59,899 bases of DNA from Tatlockia sp. (GCA_013697955.1 JACCVV010000023.1:1-59899); one strand, 5' to 3'; positions 24,393-36,486 are shown, counted from the stretch's first letter. Notes: a model not told the origin generated them from the letters alone. Made by a program: numbers and translations.

Positions 24393-25073
24393 CTACAAAT
24401 TTTTATTTTGGGGGTAAAAAAAGACTTTTGCTATTTTTTTCCAATAAATTTGTTTAAGAAAATAGGCCACTATAGAAAAAATACCTAGAAAAACAATAAC
24501 AAACCAACCTATTTGAAAACGAAGAATTTTTATAGGTTCACCCACATAGACTAAAAAGGTTAGCAAGTCATCCAGGTTCTTTTTATATTCATCTTGATTC
24601 AAACCTTTAAGCGGATATAAAACATCAGGCATTGCCGTATCAGGAACTAGCCGATTATTTGTGCCAAAGGGTCGTGTTTTATCTGGATAGTATTCTGTTA
24701 AAAAGCGATATATCCATACCGGACCACGTTCCCGCGCACTTAAGGATAAGTCGGGAGGCATTAAACCAAACCATTTTGTGGCGTCAGTCTTCGGCATAGC
24801 GATTCTTACAGGATCAGAAATCTTCGCAGAGGTAAAAATTAAATTCGAGAGTAAAGTTGCGTCAACCTTTTTGCCAGAAGTCGTAAGGCCTAAGTCTTTA
24901 GCTATACGGTTATAACGCATATAGCGCAAAGAATGACAACCTGAACAATAATTCATAAATAGCGCAGCACCGCGCTGAAGTTTAGCTTTATCGCGGATAT
25001 TAACTTCAGGTGCGGCAATGACAGCTTTTAATTGAAAAAGGATAAGCAGGCACCCAAAAAAACTATTATTCAC
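24393..25073 (-). CDS. petC: Ubiquinol-cytochrome c reductase, cytochrome c1 subunit
   Basis: The 226-residue membrane-anchored cytochrome of complex III passes electrons from the Rieske centre to soluble cytochrome c. A signal peptide (about 1-21) precedes the covalent haem site CSGCH (43-47). MPPDLSLSARERGP and PDVLYPLKG are c1 motifs; the axial Met probably lies in the MPDVL segment. A single C-terminal helix (about 185-205) anchors it. The start is GTG, overlapping the petB stop by four bases (GTGA). It is the last gene of petABC. Confidence 0.95.
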   Translation of the reverse strand: MNNSFFGCLLILFQLKAVIAAPEVNIRDKAKLQRGAALFMNYCSGCHSLRYMRYNRIAKDLGLTTSGKKVDATLLSNLIFTSAKISDPVRIAMPKTDATKWFGLMPPDLSLSARERGPVWIYRFLTEYYPDKTRPFGTNNRLVPDTAMPDVLYPLKGLNQDEYKKNLDDLLTFLVYVGEPIKILRFQIGWFVIVFLGIFSIVAYFLKQIYWKKIAKVFFYPQNKNL

Positions 25074-26281
25074 CGATTAATCCTTTCAGGCAATGAACTA
25101 GACCTTTCATAGCGTGTATAAATTGGCATCATAAAAAAATAACTAAAATATAGAAGTGTAAATATTCGGGCCAAAAGTTGTTTAAATGGGGTGATATTAG
25201 CCATGCCTAAATAACCAAGGCCTGTAAAAGAGATTACTAAAACAACTAGAGCAAACCTGGAAAAAGCCCCTTTATATCGCATCGAACGAGCTGGACTTTT
25301 ATCCAGCCAAGGCATCAATAAGAAAATTAATGCGGCTGAACTCATAGCCATAACGCCCAATAATTTATTCGGAATTGCTCTTAAGATCGCATAAAAGGGG
25401 GTCATATACCAAACCGGAGCAATATGCTCGGGTGTAATCAGGGGATTTGCCGGCAGAAAATTATCTTTTTCTAAAAATAAACCGCCCATTTCTGGAAAGA
25501 AAAAAACTATTACAAAAAAAATAAATAAAAATACCAAAATTACGAAAAAATCTTTTACTGTAAAATAGGGATGAAAAGGCAGCCCGTCCAAAGGTTTTCC
25601 TCTTTCATTAAGATGAGCATTTATTTCTATACCTTCTGGATTGTTGGAACCCACTTTGCGCAATGCAACAAGGTGTAGAAAAACCATTCCTAACATGAGT
25701 AGGGGTATAGCAACTACATGAAAGGCAAAAAAACGCTGAAGTGTTGCTTCGGCCACATTGTAATCACCGCGTAACCAAATAACCAAACCATCTCCTATAT
25801 AAGGGATTGCTCCAAAAAGAGAAGTAATCACTTGCGCACCCCAATAAGACATTTGTCCCCAGGGTAATAGATAGCCGCAGAAGGCCTCAGCCATCAATAA
25901 AAAGAATAAGAACACACCAAAGATCCAAACTAACTCCCTAGGCTTTTGATAGGAACCATATAAAATGGCTTTAAATAAGTGGAAATATATTATGATAAAA
26001 AATGCGGAAGCCCCAGTCGTATGCATATAACGCAAAAGCCAGCCATAATTTACATCGCGCATGATGTATTCAATTGAATCAAAAGCCTGCGCTGCAGAGG
26101 CCTTGTAAAACATAGTTAACCAGAAGCCTGTCAAAAATTGCATCAATAAGACTACTAAAGACAAGGAGCCAAAAAAATAAAGAAAGTTTAAATTTTTAGG
26201 AACATAGTACTCGCTAACCTGTTGTTTCCAGGTACTTAACAGCGGAAAACGCGCATCAATCCAATTAATCAGGGCTTTCAT
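25070..26281 (-). CDS. petB: Ubiquinol-cytochrome c reductase, cytochrome b subunit
   Basis: This 403-residue integral membrane subunit of complex III carries the two haems b and the quinol sites. Recognisable segments are GWLLRYMHTTGASAFFIIIYFHL, with haem-ligand histidines, GYLLPWGQMSYWGAQVIT, the second pair of haem histidines near FHVVAIPLLMLGMVFLHL, and TPEHIAPVWYM, a variant of the PEWY motif of the Qo site. About eight transmembrane helices are present. It starts two bases after petA, in one operon. Confidence 0.96.
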   Translation of the reverse strand: MKALINWIDARFPLLSTWKQQVSEYYVPKNLNFLYFFGSLSLVVLLMQFLTGFWLTMFYKASAAQAFDSIEYIMRDVNYGWLLRYMHTTGASAFFIIIYFHLFKAILYGSYQKPRELVWIFGVFLFFLLMAEAFCGYLLPWGQMSYWGAQVITSLFGAIPYIGDGLVIWLRGDYNVAEATLQRFFAFHVVAIPLLMLGMVFLHLVALRKVGSNNPEGIEINAHLNERGKPLDGLPFHPYFTVKDFFVILVFLFIFFVIVFFFPEMGGLFLEKDNFLPANPLITPEHIAPVWYMTPFYAILRAIPNKLLGVMAMSSAALIFLLMPWLDKSPARSMRYKGAFSRFALVVLVISFTGLGYLGMANITPFKQLLARIFTLLYFSYFFMMPIYTRYERSSSLPERINR

Positions 26282-26283
26282 TC

Positions 26284-26910
26284 TTATCCCTGCTCTTCAT
26301 CTTGGCCAATCACAATAATATTTTCTGAAATAAATTGATAAGGAGGAACCTCTAAATTTATTGGTGCTGGAACATTTTTGAACACCCGGCCCGCAAGATC
26401 AAAAGTAGAACCATGACAAGGACAATAAAAACCACCCGGCCTGAAATTGCCTAAATCTTGCTTAAGGGGAGTATATTTAGGCACACAACCTAGATGAGTA
26501 CATATCCCAACTAAAACCAGAAATTCAGGGTTAATTGAACGGTATTGGTTTTTTGCATAATCAGGCTGTTGTTCAACCAAGGAATTTGGATCGCGTAATA
26601 GTGAAACTTTTCCATCAAGTTGTGACAACATTTCTTGAGTTCGTCTTAATATCCAGACTGGACGACCTCGCCATTCAACAGTGATTTGCTGCCCTGGCGC
26701 AATTTTTGATAAATCCACTTGAACAGGAGCACCAGCAGCCTTAGCATCAGTACTAGGTAACCAGGATGAAACAAAAGGAGTCAGAGCGCAGACTGCCCCA
26801 ATTCCTCCTAATATTCCACCAGTTGTTAATAAAAAACGACGTCTTCTATCATCAATACGTTCATTTGTAGAATTAAAATCCGAAGGTTCGCCTTCTTCAT
26901 TCACGATCAT
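26284..26910 (-). CDS. petA: Ubiquinol-cytochrome c reductase, Rieske iron-sulfur subunit
   Basis: The 208-residue subunit carries the [2Fe-2S] cluster that takes the first electron from quinol. CTHLGC (137-142) and CPCHGS (163-168) give the two Cys and two His ligands plus the disulfide pair. RRRRFLLTT near 22-30 followed by a hydrophobic helix is a Tat-type signal anchor. A cytosolic extension of about 20 residues precedes it. It leads petABC; its promoter must be in the 26911-27257 spacer. Confidence 0.96.
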   Translation of the reverse strand: MIVNEEGEPSDFNSTNERIDDRRRRFLLTTGGILGGIGAVCALTPFVSSWLPSTDAKAAGAPVQVDLSKIAPGQQITVEWRGRPVWILRRTQEMLSQLDGKVSLLRDPNSLVEQQPDYAKNQYRSINPEFLVLVGICTHLGCVPKYTPLKQDLGNFRPGGFYCPCHGSTFDLAGRVFKNVPAPINLEVPPYQFISENIIVIGQDEEQG

Positions 26911-27257
26911 ATGCAGGTCTTTTTATGAAACAGCATTTATAATTAGGCATCTTTATAACAAAGAATTTCTAAATTGGGAAACAAATATGGGTATTTTTTT
27001 GGCAACATAAAGAAAGATTGTTTACTGTTTATTACCTATTTACATTAAATAGTGATTTTTCTCATGTATAGAATGAATCATATATAGGTTTGTAATCTAG
27101 TAGGCTGCTAACGCTTCAATAAATCTCTAACATTCCCAATCTGAGGTATGTCTAATCTGAGTTTTTTATTTTACCTTCAGTTAGATTAACGATAAAGGAT
27201 TTTTTCCCTAAAATAAAATTGGATAATCAAAAAAATAGCGGAAAATAATCAGCATAT
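26911..27257. other. AT-rich spacer between petA and the rpsI terminator
   Basis: No open frame, RNA gene or repeat is visible in these roughly 350 bases. The part nearest petA contains TATAAA- and TTGTT-like stretches on the minus strand that could form the petABC promoter, but several overlapping pairs are possible, so I do not choose one. Confidence 0.5.
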
Positions 27258-27281
27258 AAAAAAACCCTGCAAAAGCAGGGC
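27258..27281 (-). terminator. Intrinsic terminator of rplM-rpsI
   Basis: On the minus strand, CCCTGC and GCAGGG pair across a 4-nt loop and are followed by seven T residues. It lies about 20 bases after the rpsI stop. Confidence 0.9.
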
Positions 27282-27300
27282 TTAGATAAAAATGGAAAAA

Positions 27301-27735
27301 TTAACGTTTGGAGTACTGAGTAGCACGACGTGCTTTGTGCAAACCAACTTTTTTCCTTTCCACTCGTCTTGAGTCCCGGGTTAGTAAACCACGTGCACGT
27401 AATTTCCTGCGATATGAATTTGGATTAGGTTCAGCATCTTCTGCGAGATCCTGCTCATCATAGGTAACAAGGGCGCGAGCTATACCTAACCGAACTGCAC
27501 CTGCTTGTCCGGAAATACCGCCACCTACTACAGTTGCGAAAACATCGAACTTACCGATCATTTCAACAGTCTCTAAAGGCTGGCGAACAACCATGCAGGA
27601 GGTTTCACGACCAAAATAAACGTCGAGAGCACGATTATTTACTAAAATTTCACCTTTACCAGGACGTAGAAAGACTCTGGCCGTTGAACTTTTTCTACGG
27701 CCAGTGCCGTAGTATTGCTTTTTTGCTGCAGCCAT
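27301..27735 (-). CDS. rpsI: 30S ribosomal protein S9
   Basis: The 144-residue small-subunit protein has the family start [21 protein letters not shown] and the basic tail that ends in QYSKR, which contacts P-site tRNA. I use ATG 27735 after GAGGGA; the frame runs five codons further without a site. It is the second gene of the rplM-rpsI operon, closed by an intrinsic terminator. Confidence 0.98.
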   Translation of the reverse strand: MAAAKKQYYGTGRRKSSTARVFLRPGKGEILVNNRALDVYFGRETSCMVVRQPLETVEMIGKFDVFATVVGGGISGQAGAVRLGIARALVTYDEQDLAEDAEPNPNSYRRKLRARGLLTRDSRRVERKKVGLHKARRATQYSKR

Positions 27736-27739
27736 AATG

Positions 27740-28174
27740 CTATCCCTCAATCTCTAGTTGCTTAGGTTGCTGAGCTGTATGCGGATGTTCATTACCAGCA
27801 TACACTTTCAGCTTACGGTACATTTCTCTACCCAATGGGTTTTTAGGAAGCATACCTTTCACTGCTAGCTCGATAATACGTACAGGATTTTTTTCCTGCA
27901 ATTTATCGAAGGAAATGGATTTAATACCACCAGGGAAACCAGTGTGATGGTAATACATCTTTTCTTTGAATTTACGGCCTGTTACAGCGACCTTTTCAGC
28001 ATTGGTTATAACGATGTAATCACCGGTATCAACGTGAGGGGTAAATTCGGCCTTATGTTTGCCGCGTAAACGACGGGCTATCTCTGTAGCGAGGCGCCCC
28101 AAAATTTTGTCGCTAGCATCGATCACATACCAGTCTCGTTTGACTTCATGTGTCTTAGCGCTAAATGTCTTCAT
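27740..28174 (-). CDS. rplM: 50S ribosomal protein L13
   Basis: The 144-residue early-assembly large-subunit protein is recognised by [43 protein letters not shown] and [10 protein letters not shown]. The start at 28174, eight bases after GGAG, matches the normal family N-terminus; the longer frame adds seven unsupported residues. It is four bases upstream of rpsI. Confidence 0.98.
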   Translation of the reverse strand: MKTFSAKTHEVKRDWYVIDASDKILGRLATEIARRLRGKHKAEFTPHVDTGDYIVITNAEKVAVTGRKFKEKMYYHHTGFPGGIKSISFDKLQEKNPVRIIELAVKGMLPKNPLGREMYRKLKVYAGNEHPHTAQQPKQLEIEG

Positions 28175-28308
28175 TAAATTAACTCCGTACCGCACTTATT
28201 GGTAATCTTTCAATCATGGACGGGCGATTTTAACCAAAACTTGTAAAACCTACAAGTAAAAACCTATAAAACTTGTTAGCTTTTTAGTTTTTATCGAAAG
28301 ATTCAGGT

Positions 28309-28623
28309 TTAATTTGAGATTAACAGACGTGTTACCGGGTTGCCTGCAATCAGATGGCTATTGATAATTTCATCTATATCAGCCATGGTGGCGTAAGTGT
28401 ACCACACTCCTTCCGGATAAATCACGATACAAGGCCCCAAACTACATCGCCCTAAACATCCAGATTTTGAAATTCTGAATTTACCGGGGCCATGTAAGTC
28501 TAGTTCGAGTAGCTTTGATTTCATATAGTCAAAAAAATGCTCACCGCCCGCATTGGAGCAACATTGCTTACCTACGGCTTTTTGATTGATGCATAAAAAC
28601 AGGTGTTTGGTATAGTGATTCAA
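28309..28623 (-). CDS. Thioredoxin-like [2Fe-2S] ferredoxin
   Basis: This 104-residue protein resembles Shethna-type and NuoE-like [2Fe-2S] ferredoxins. Cys11, a Cys21-Cys22 pair, and Cys56/Cys60 in SGCLGRCSLGP supply the cluster ligands, and VIYPEGVWYT is a typical strand after the cluster. Such proteins carry single electrons; the partner is not evident. It sits three bases after ihfA on the same strand, a position often occupied in Legionella-type operons by unrelated small genes. Confidence 0.85.
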   Translation of the reverse strand: MNHYTKHLFLCINQKAVGKQCCSNAGGEHFFDYMKSKLLELDLHGPGKFRISKSGCLGRCSLGPCIVIYPEGVWYTYATMADIDEIINSHLIAGNPVTRLLISN

Positions 28624-28626
28624 ACT

Positions 28627-28920
28627 CTATTTTCCCCGTTCTTCCACTTTGGTTTTTAATTTAAGTCCAGGCTTAAATGTTACCACTCGACGGGCAACTA
28701 CCGGAATTTCTTCACCAGTTTTGGGATTTCTGCCAGGTCTTTGTGGCTTATCACGCAATGTGAAATTACCAAAACCCGATAATTTTAGATTTCGGCCGTT
28801 TTCAAGAGCATGTCTTAATGATTCATAAAACTGCTCAACCATTTCTTTTGCGTCTTGTTTTGATAGATCTAACTCACTACATAAAGTTTCGGCGATCATT
28901 GCTTTGCTTAGAGCATTCAC
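28627..28920 (-). CDS. ihfA: Integration host factor alpha subunit
   Basis: The 97-residue DNA-bending protein forms a heterodimer with IhfB. The DNABII signature [26 protein letters not shown] is complete, with the intercalating proline in RPGRNP. It starts at GTG, two bases after pheT, in the conserved pheT-ihfA order. IHF is involved in Legionella differentiation and transmissive-phase control, which I state from general knowledge of the genus. Confidence 0.97.
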   Translation of the reverse strand: MNALSKAMIAETLCSELDLSKQDAKEMVEQFYESLRHALENGRNLKLSGFGNFTLRDKPQRPGRNPKTGEEIPVVARRVVTFKPGLKLKTKVEERGK

Positions 28921-28922
28921 GA

Positions 28923-31301
28923 TTAGTCCCTCAATATAATGGAAAATTCCTCATATAGTTTTTTGATTATAGCACTAATTACAGCATTGATCTCATTATC
29001 AATCATGGTGCGATTGTCATCTTGCAAAGTCATTGCAATAGCAAGGCTTTTTTTCCCAGCTGGAATTGACTCTCCGGTGTAGACATCAAATATATTAAAA
29101 GCCTTTAATAAATCTGCCCTAACCACCGCTCGTACGCTCTCTTCTATTTGACCAGCACTTATGTCCTCATTTACTAATAAAGATAAATCTCGACGTATTT
29201 GCGGAAACTTTGAAATCTGCTCATATCCTGAATCTTTTTTATTGAGAAGAGAATTTAAACGAAGCTCAAAAAACATTACTTCATCTTGTAAATCGAGAGC
29301 ATCAGCAATACGAGGATGTAATACGCCACACCAGCCAGCTTGTTCGCCATTAATGTAAATAGCAGCTGATTTTCCAGGGTGAAGTGCTGAATGTTGTTTT
29401 GAATTAAAATGAACATTTTCAACTTTTAAATCTCTAAAAAGTGCTTCTAAATCACCTTTTAAGTCAAAAAAATCAAATTTACGGACTGGTTCACTCCAGT
29501 TGAGCGTGCCAAGTTCTCCACTCAACAGGCCGGCGACACATTGATGCTCCTTTAATGAACCTTGACTCAGATCGAAAATTACACCATTTTCAAAGAATTT
29601 TATAGCTGTCTGTTGGCGGTGAACATTGTAAATCATTGATGCCAGCAAACCTGACCACATGCCAACCCTCATTTGCGATAATTCGGAGGAAATTGGGTTT
29701 AATAATTGCATGGCATCTACACCAGGATAAAGTTCCTGCTGTAGTTCCGGGTCAACAAAGCTATATGAGATTGTTTCGTGATAACCGCGAGCTGTAAAGA
29801 AGGCTGAGATTCGCATTGCTATAAGCTCAAACGGATTTATAGTGCCCGCTTGAACTTCAGTAATTATCGGCTCATTTGGCATTTTATCATAACCATAGAG
29901 ACGAAGGATTTCTTCAACCACATCAACTTCAAGCCGAATATCAAAGCGGTGACTGGGCGGATCAATTATCCATATTGAATTTTTATAATCGACACCCATC
30001 CCCAAACTTTGCAGTATCACAATCATTTCTTTTTCAGTTACTGTCAGTCCTGTTAGTTGCCTGACCTTGGCTGGGTCAAACGAAACCTTATTTCTTTCTG
30101 GCAAAAAATTTGGCTCAATGACCTGCGTTATTTTCCCTACTTCCCCGCCAACTATTTCCAACAATAATTCAGTTGCACGTTCCAGAGCTAGAATTTGCAA
30201 AGCTGGGTCGACACCTCGTTCAAATCGTTGAGATGAGTCAGAACTAAGGCCATAACTTCTAGCAACCCCCGCGATTGTTATCGGATTAAAAAAAGCACTT
30301 TCAAGGAATATATCTTTAGTTCTTTCTTGTACTGAACTTTGTTCACCACCCATCACACCTGCTAAAGCTAAAGGCTTTTCATTATCAGCTATCACCAACA
30401 CTTTTGAATTTAAATTTATTTTTTGACCATCTAGTAATTTTAGGGATTCTTCAGATTCACTAAATCGGACATGAATGCCTCCATTGATGTTTTCCAAATC
30501 AAAGGCATGCATTGGCTGGCCAAGTTCAAGCATGACATAGTTAGTTACATCAACAACTGGATGAATTGTTCGTAAACCAGCTCTTCTTAAACGTTCGCTC
30601 AACCAAATAGGCGTTTTTGCTTGAGAATTTATTCCTCGAATGACTCGGCCACAATAAGCCGGGCAGGCCTCAGGTGAAAGTAATTTTATTGAAATTGAAT
30701 CATCAATACTGGGTTTGATAACTATTTTTTGAACGGATTTAAGCGGTATCTTGGTTAAGGCGGACAGATCGCGTGCGATACCTAAAATACTAAGGCAGTC
30801 AGCACGATTCGGAGTCAAATCGATATCTAGCACAAAATCATTAAGTGATAGATAGTCGCGTAGATCCGCACCAATCGGCGCATCCTCTTCCAATTCCAAA
30901 ATGCCGTCGGATTGTTCGGCTAAGCCTAATTCTGAAACTGAACAAAGCATACCTTGAGAAAGTTCACCACGTAAGGTGGACTCTTTTATTTGCAAATCAC
31001 CAGGCAGAATAGCTCCGATTTGTGCCAGGGCGACTTTTAAACCTGCTCTCACATTGGAAGCACCACAGACCACTTTCAAAGGTTCGTCACTGCCTGTATT
31101 TATCTCACATAAGGTCAATTTATCTGCTTGAGGGTGGGGTGAAGTGTGGATTACCTCAGCAACTATAACCTTTTCAAAATCGCCGGCAACGGGACTGACC
31201 ATATCAACTTCTAAACCAGCCATAGTGAGAAGTTCTGCCACTTGTTGGACGTCTAAAGGGGGATTAACCCATTCTCGTAACCATAATTCGCTAACTTTCA
31301 T
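28923..31301 (-). CDS. pheT: Phenylalanyl-tRNA synthetase beta subunit
   Basis: The 792-residue beta chain forms the alpha2-beta2 synthetase with PheS. It begins [17 protein letters not shown], with the tRNA-binding B1/OB domain (about 40-150), B3/B4 editing domain (about 215-380), B5 repeat and a C-terminal anticodon-binding fold (about 700-792, [15 protein letters not shown]). The length is normal. It follows pheS by 84 bases and precedes ihfA by two. Confidence 0.97.
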   Translation of the reverse strand: MKVSELWLREWVNPPLDVQQVAELLTMAGLEVDMVSPVAGDFEKVIVAEVIHTSPHPQADKLTLCEINTGSDEPLKVVCGASNVRAGLKVALAQIGAILPGDLQIKESTLRGELSQGMLCSVSELGLAEQSDGILELEEDAPIGADLRDYLSLNDFVLDIDLTPNRADCLSILGIARDLSALTKIPLKSVQKIVIKPSIDDSISIKLLSPEACPAYCGRVIRGINSQAKTPIWLSERLRRAGLRTIHPVVDVTNYVMLELGQPMHAFDLENINGGIHVRFSESEESLKLLDGQKINLNSKVLVIADNEKPLALAGVMGGEQSSVQERTKDIFLESAFFNPITIAGVARSYGLSSDSSQRFERGVDPALQILALERATELLLEIVGGEVGKITQVIEPNFLPERNKVSFDPAKVRQLTGLTVTEKEMIVILQSLGMGVDYKNSIWIIDPPSHRFDIRLEVDVVEEILRLYGYDKMPNEPIITEVQAGTINPFELIAMRISAFFTARGYHETISYSFVDPELQQELYPGVDAMQLLNPISSELSQMRVGMWSGLLASMIYNVHRQQTAIKFFENGVIFDLSQGSLKEHQCVAGLLSGELGTLNWSEPVRKFDFFDLKGDLEALFRDLKVENVHFNSKQHSALHPGKSAAIYINGEQAGWCGVLHPRIADALDLQDEVMFFELRLNSLLNKKDSGYEQISKFPQIRRDLSLLVNEDISAGQIEESVRAVVRADLLKAFNIFDVYTGESIPAGKKSLAIAMTLQDDNRTMIDNEINAVISAIIKKLYEEFSIILRD

Positions 31302-31385
31302 CGATAATACCTGTTTTTCCTTAATCCCAAGCCAATCCGGACAATATTTTTTACCCTGTAGAATTGGTTAAAAGTTGAACGTTTA

Positions 31386-32402
<1,017 letters not shown>

Positions 32403-32543
32403 TCAACCCACACGGAAAAAAAGGAGCCAGAGGTTTATATACTAAATTAGGCGTTTAGCAACTCAGCACTTTACCAAGCTCACCATAATAAATGGGTACC
32501 TTTAACTTGCGAGGTAATTCGATAGCAGCTTAACTTAATACCA

Positions 32544-32624
32544 TTGACACAATGGCAGAGCTAAATATTAAAACCGTAAAACCTAATATTTAGATGTCCT
32601 GAATTTAAATTGCAGGACATCTAA
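32544..32624. promoter_or_regulatory. Structured rplT-pheS spacer: three inverted repeats
   Basis: Between rplT and pheS lie three inverted repeats: a 12-bp perfect hairpin (TTAGATGTCCTG 32590-32601 with CAGGACATCTAA 32613-32624), AATATTA/TAATATT around 32563-32589, and CCATTG/CAATGG around 32551. The large one is 11 bases past the rplT stop and may end part of the transcript, though its T tract is poor. No phenylalanine-rich leader peptide was found, so classic pheL attenuation is not supported. Confidence 0.6.
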
Positions 32625-32634
32625 TTCAACTGTT

Positions 32635-32991
32635 TTATGCAAGTGCAGCTTTTGCTTGTTCAGCAACTACAGCAAAAGCATTTTTATCAAATACAGCCAT
32701 ATCAGCCAATACCTTACGATCTAACTCAATATTGGCTTTCTTAAGACCATCAATCAAGCGGCTGTATGACATGCCACACTCTCGCGCCTGCGCATTAATT
32801 CGCGTAATCCATAGGGCACGAAATTGACGTTTTTTCTGGCGACGATCGCGATATGCATATTGGCCAGCTTTAATAACTGCCTGCTTTGCAACACGGTATA
32901 CCCGACTACGGGCACCGTAATAGCCTTTTGCTTGATCTAAAATTTTCTTATGACGAGCTTTAGCCGTCACACCACGTTTAACTCTTGGCAT
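32635..32991 (-). CDS. rplT: 50S ribosomal protein L20
   Basis: The 118-residue basic protein, recognised by [16 protein letters not shown] and [22 protein letters not shown], is essential for 50S assembly. In enterobacteria it also represses translation of the rpmI-rplT mRNA. It lies 15 bases after rpmI. Confidence 0.98.
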   Translation of the reverse strand: MPRVKRGVTAKARHKKILDQAKGYYGARSRVYRVAKQAVIKAGQYAYRDRRQKKRQFRALWITRINAQARECGMSYSRLIDGLKKANIELDRKVLADMAVFDKNAFAVVAEQAKAALA

Positions 32992-33006
32992 TTTTCATTC
33001 CTCCCC

Positions 33007-33207
33007 TTAACTACCGTGCAACATACGTGAAGCCAAACGTGCATCGCATGGCTTTAAAGTACCTGAAGCCACACGTAAACGGCGCTTCTGTTTTGTGGAT
33101 TTTTTGGTGAGGATATGATTTCTATAAGCGCCACGACGCTTGATAGCACCACTTGCTGTCTTTCGGAAGCGCTTTGCAGCTCCACGATGTGACTTTAACT
33201 TAGGCAT
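33007..33207 (-). CDS. rpmI: 50S ribosomal protein L35
   Basis: The 66-residue protein has the L35 pattern [37 protein letters not shown] and the final basic stretch. It sits between infC and rplT. The 174-base gap to infC could hold the pseudoknot that L20 binds in other gammaproteobacteria, but I did not resolve that structure. Confidence 0.98.
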   Translation of the reverse strand: MPKLKSHRGAAKRFRKTASGAIKRRGAYRNHILTKKSTKQKRRLRVASGTLKPCDARLASRMLHGS

Positions 33208-33381
33208 AATTACTCCGCATTTGTTTTGCTACTATAAAAAATAGCGTTTTCAATCAGTTCTACTTTTAATTGCAATTTCTACTAATAATTTTCAAAGCTT
33301 CAGTAGACGAGCTACCAATGCCGGAAAGAAAATTAGCTGGAAAAATATCAATAAATAGAAGGAAACAAGATATTTAAACAA

Positions 33382-33918
33382 CTACTTACTCTTTTTAGGC
33401 GCCAATACCATCAACAACTGCCGACCCTCACGTTTCGCGTGCTGCTCGATTACCGCAATATCAGCAGTATCAAGTTGCAAACGCTCCATGATTTTCATAC
33501 CCAGTTCCTGATGAGCCATCTCTCTACCGCGAAAACGCAGCGTAATTTTGACTTTGTCGCCATTGTTTAGGAAACGGATCAGGTTGCGTAGCTTGACCTG
33601 ATAATCCCCATCTTCCGTCGTTGGACGGAATTTTAGTTCTTTGACCTGAATCTGCTTCTGCTTTTTCTTTGCTTCAGCTTGTTTTTTACTCAGTTCAAAA
33701 AGAAATTTACCATAATCCATTATTCGGCATACAGGTGGTCTGGCTGTTGGTGATATCTCAACCAAATCAAAGCCACCCTCTTCTGCAGCACGCAACGCCT
33801 CTCGCGTTGAAACCACACCCATCTGATTGCCATCAACATCAATTAAGCGTACCTCTGGTACATTGATATGTTCGTTAATCCGTGCGCGATCACTTTCACG
33901 CTTATTTGATGCACTAAT
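33382..33918 (-). CDS. infC: Translation initiation factor IF-3, apparently with an ATT start
   Basis: The 178-residue factor binds the 30S subunit and checks start codons. [39 protein letters not shown] and the C-terminal [13 protein letters not shown] are diagnostic. The only strong ribosome-binding site upstream, GGAGG, is eight bases before an ATT codon at 33918, and the next codons (SASNKRES) fit the family N-terminus. A TTG at 33933 lies inside that site. IF-3 in E. coli starts at AUU, so that the factor represses its own synthesis, and the same design seems present here. Confidence 0.96.
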   Translation of the reverse strand: MSASNKRESDRARINEHINVPEVRLIDVDGNQMGVVSTREALRAAEEGGFDLVEISPTARPPVCRIMDYGKFLFELSKKQAEAKKKQKQIQVKELKFRPTTEDGDYQVKLRNLIRFLNNGDKVKITLRFRGREMAHQELGMKIMERLQLDTADIAVIEQHAKREGRQLLMVLAPKKSK

Positions 33919-33962
33919 AGTTAAATCCTCCAAGTAAGGGACGATAAATAAATTTATAATCC

Positions 33963-35885
33963 CTAAATTTTAACACGACTTTTAGTTGTAACTTCTAGTA
34001 GCAACCTGTCGCAAATTGTCTCAAGATTCATTTGACCGAGGTCTGCTCCCTCGCGGGTTCGCACTGAAACAGTTTCAGTTTCAACCTCTTTATCGCCAAT
34101 AACCAGTAAATAGGGTACTTTCTGTAAAGTATGCTCGCGGATTTTAAAGCCAATCTTCTCATTTCTCAAGTCAAAAGTTGCTCTAATTCCTTGCTTTTGC
34201 AAAATTGTGTTCACATTTTTAGCAAATTTATGCTGTTTATCACTAATTGTAAGTACAACAGCTTGAACAGGAGCAAGCCAAAGCGGAAAGCGGCCTGCAT
34301 AATGTTCAATCAAAATCCCCATAAAGCGTTCAAAAGTTCCTAAAATTGCTCGATGCACCATGACAGGCGTTCTTTTGGAACCATCTTCAGCAACATATTG
34401 AGCCTCTAGTCTATCCGGCATAGAGAAATCAACCTGGATTGTACCACACTGCCAAATCCGCCCTAGGCAGTCCGACAAAGAGCATTCGATTTTGGGTCCA
34501 TAGAAAGCACCTTCTCCTGGTGCATCTATCCAGGTAATACCTTTATCTCGCATAGCATCTTTCAATGCTTCTTCTGCCCTATCCCATACCGCATCGCTGC
34601 CTACTCTTTTATCGGGACGAAGGGCCAACCGGTATTTAATTTCTGTAAAACCAAAATCTTTATAGGCAGATTGAACCAGTTCTAAAATCATTGCTACTTC
34701 GGACTGGATCTGCTCTTCAGTGCAAAAAATGTGGCCATCATCCTGTACCATATTACGAACACGCAGCAAGCCATGCAAAGCGCCAGAAGGTTCACAACGA
34801 TGGCAATTACCAAACTCTGAATAACGTAGCGGTAGTTCGCGATAGGATCGCAAGCCCTGATTAAATACTTGGACATGGCAAGGACAGCTCATAGGCTTTA
34901 CTGCATATTGACGATTTTCGGTTTCGGTGATAAACATTTCTTCACGAAAATTTTCCCAATGCCCAGATTTTTCCCACAAAATTTTATCAACCAATTGGGG
35001 AGTTCTAATTTCCTGGTAACCAAAATCAGTTAAGCGGCTTCGCATATACTGCTGAAGTAATTGATAGACAATCCAGCCTTTTGGATGCCAGAAAACCATA
35101 CCTGGAGCAATGTCTTGGAAATGGAAAAAATCGAGAGATTTACCTAATTTTCGATGATCCCGCTTTTCTGCTTCTTCAATTTTATGTAAATAATCAGCTA
35201 ATGATTTTTTATCAATCCAAGCGGTGCCATAAATACGTTGCAACATTTCATTTCGTGAATCGCCACGCCAATATGCTCCGGCAACCTTTGTTAGCTTGAA
35301 TACTTTTAAAAAGCCTGTAGAAGGGGTATGAGGTCCGCGGCAAAGGTCTTCAAATTCCCCCTGCTTATAAAGAGAAAGCGTTTCTCCTGAAGGAATATCC
35401 TCAATTATTTTAGCTTTGTATTCTTCGCCTAAACTTTTGAAATAGGTAATGGCCTCATCCCGTGGCAATTCGCGACGTGAAATTGGATAATTATCCTTTA
35501 CTATTTCTTTCATTTTAACTTCAATAGATTCTAAATCTTCGGGAGTAAAAGGTCTTTCAAAGGCGAAATCATAGTAAAAGCCATCTTCAATCACTGGACC
35601 AATAGATACCTGAGCAGAGGGGAAAAGAATTTTGACAGCCTGCGCCAACAAGTGGGCCGTTGAATGCCTTATAACTTCAAGACTTGCTTGCTCTTGTTTC
35701 TCAGTAATAATTACTAATTCACAATCTTTGGAAATGATGTAACTGGTGTCAACCAAACAGCCATCTACCTGACCTGCCAAAGCAGCTTTGGCCAAACCCT
35801 GGCTTATTGTCTGGGCAAACTCATAAACACTTATAGAGTGTTCAAAGTGTTTGACAGAACCGTCAGGTAATTTAATGTTTGGCAT
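33963..35885 (-). CDS. thrS: Threonyl-tRNA synthetase
   Basis: The 640-residue class II synthetase has an N-terminal TGS domain (1-60), the editing domain with [13 protein letters not shown] and HxxxH histidines, the catalytic core with the zinc ligands ([11 protein letters not shown] Cys, and later His), motif 2 [24 protein letters not shown], and a C-terminal anticodon domain (about 535-635). ATG 35885 follows GGAG. It is the head of the thrS-infC-rpmI-rplT block. Confidence 0.97.
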   Translation of the reverse strand: MPNIKLPDGSVKHFEHSISVYEFAQTISQGLAKAALAGQVDGCLVDTSYIISKDCELVIITEKQEQASLEVIRHSTAHLLAQAVKILFPSAQVSIGPVIEDGFYYDFAFERPFTPEDLESIEVKMKEIVKDNYPISRRELPRDEAITYFKSLGEEYKAKIIEDIPSGETLSLYKQGEFEDLCRGPHTPSTGFLKVFKLTKVAGAYWRGDSRNEMLQRIYGTAWIDKKSLADYLHKIEEAEKRDHRKLGKSLDFFHFQDIAPGMVFWHPKGWIVYQLLQQYMRSRLTDFGYQEIRTPQLVDKILWEKSGHWENFREEMFITETENRQYAVKPMSCPCHVQVFNQGLRSYRELPLRYSEFGNCHRCEPSGALHGLLRVRNMVQDDGHIFCTEEQIQSEVAMILELVQSAYKDFGFTEIKYRLALRPDKRVGSDAVWDRAEEALKDAMRDKGITWIDAPGEGAFYGPKIECSLSDCLGRIWQCGTIQVDFSMPDRLEAQYVAEDGSKRTPVMVHRAILGTFERFMGILIEHYAGRFPLWLAPVQAVVLTISDKQHKFAKNVNTILQKQGIRATFDLRNEKIGFKIREHTLQKVPYLLVIGDKEVETETVSVRTREGADLGQMNLETICDRLLLEVTTKSRVKI

Positions 35886-35966
35886 TTATTACTCCATCCC
35901 TCAGACCAATTTGAGAAGAATTACATTTTCGAAGATTTTGTTCGGTTTCAACCATTTAAAATCCAA

Positions 35967-35991
35967 GAAAAAAACCCTGACAGACAGGGTT
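35967..35991 (-). terminator. Intrinsic terminator of tRNA-Val
   Basis: On the minus strand, AACCCTG and CAGGGTT pair across a 5-nt loop and are followed by TTTTTTTC. It lies directly after the tRNA and before thrS. Confidence 0.9.
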
Positions 35992-35995
35992 GGAT

Positions 35996-36070
35996 TGGTA
36001 GGCACGAGTGGGATCGAACCACCGACCACCACCATGTCAAGGTGGTGCTCTACCACTGAGCTACGTGCCT
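35996..36070 (-). tRNA. tRNA-Val (anticodon GAC)
   Basis: The 75-nt gene on the minus strand has acceptor arms AGGCACG and CGTGCCT, a D-arm containing AGCTCAGTGGTAGAGC, an anticodon stem CCACC/GGTGG with loop TTGACAT giving anticodon GAC, a T-loop GGTTCGATCC, and an encoded CCA end at 35998-35996. The GAC anticodon reads GUC and GUU valine codons. Confidence 0.96.
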
Positions 36071-36473
36071 AAAATTCGTTCATACAGCATAAGTGATGAC
36101 GATTATATAAAAGCTATGATCACAAAGCAATATTTATTATTGTTACTATCAGGAAAGATAATCTAAAAAAATTAGCTAATACTTGATTACAACATAGAAA
36201 GGCTTGAATAGAGGTTCAATTCAAGCCTTGAACTTGCGAGATTAACTGCTATGGTTAACCACTTTTCCTTTATTTGTACTATCGTCAGAAATTTCCATAG
36301 GTCTGACAATTTTCCTTGTCTGGACTTTTAAAACTTATCTTAAGTTTCAGCGTAATTATGCCTTAAATTTTCGATCTGTCAACTAATGATTTCGATTAGA
36401 AACTAAAGGTTTCCAATTAATAACCTATTTGCTAGATTGAGTACAGTTTGTTAGAATTTCTTGATTCACATTA
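36071..36473. other. Spacer between tRNA-Val and the HTH regulator, with a hairpin
   Basis: No gene is visible. A 10-bp perfect inverted repeat (AAGGCTTGAA 36199-36208 with TTCAAGCCTT 36220-36229) with an 11-nt loop lies in the middle; it has no T tract on either side. The right half should contain the promoter of the plus-strand regulator gene and the left half the tRNA promoter. Confidence 0.5.
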
Positions 36474-36486
36474 ATGACTTATATGC

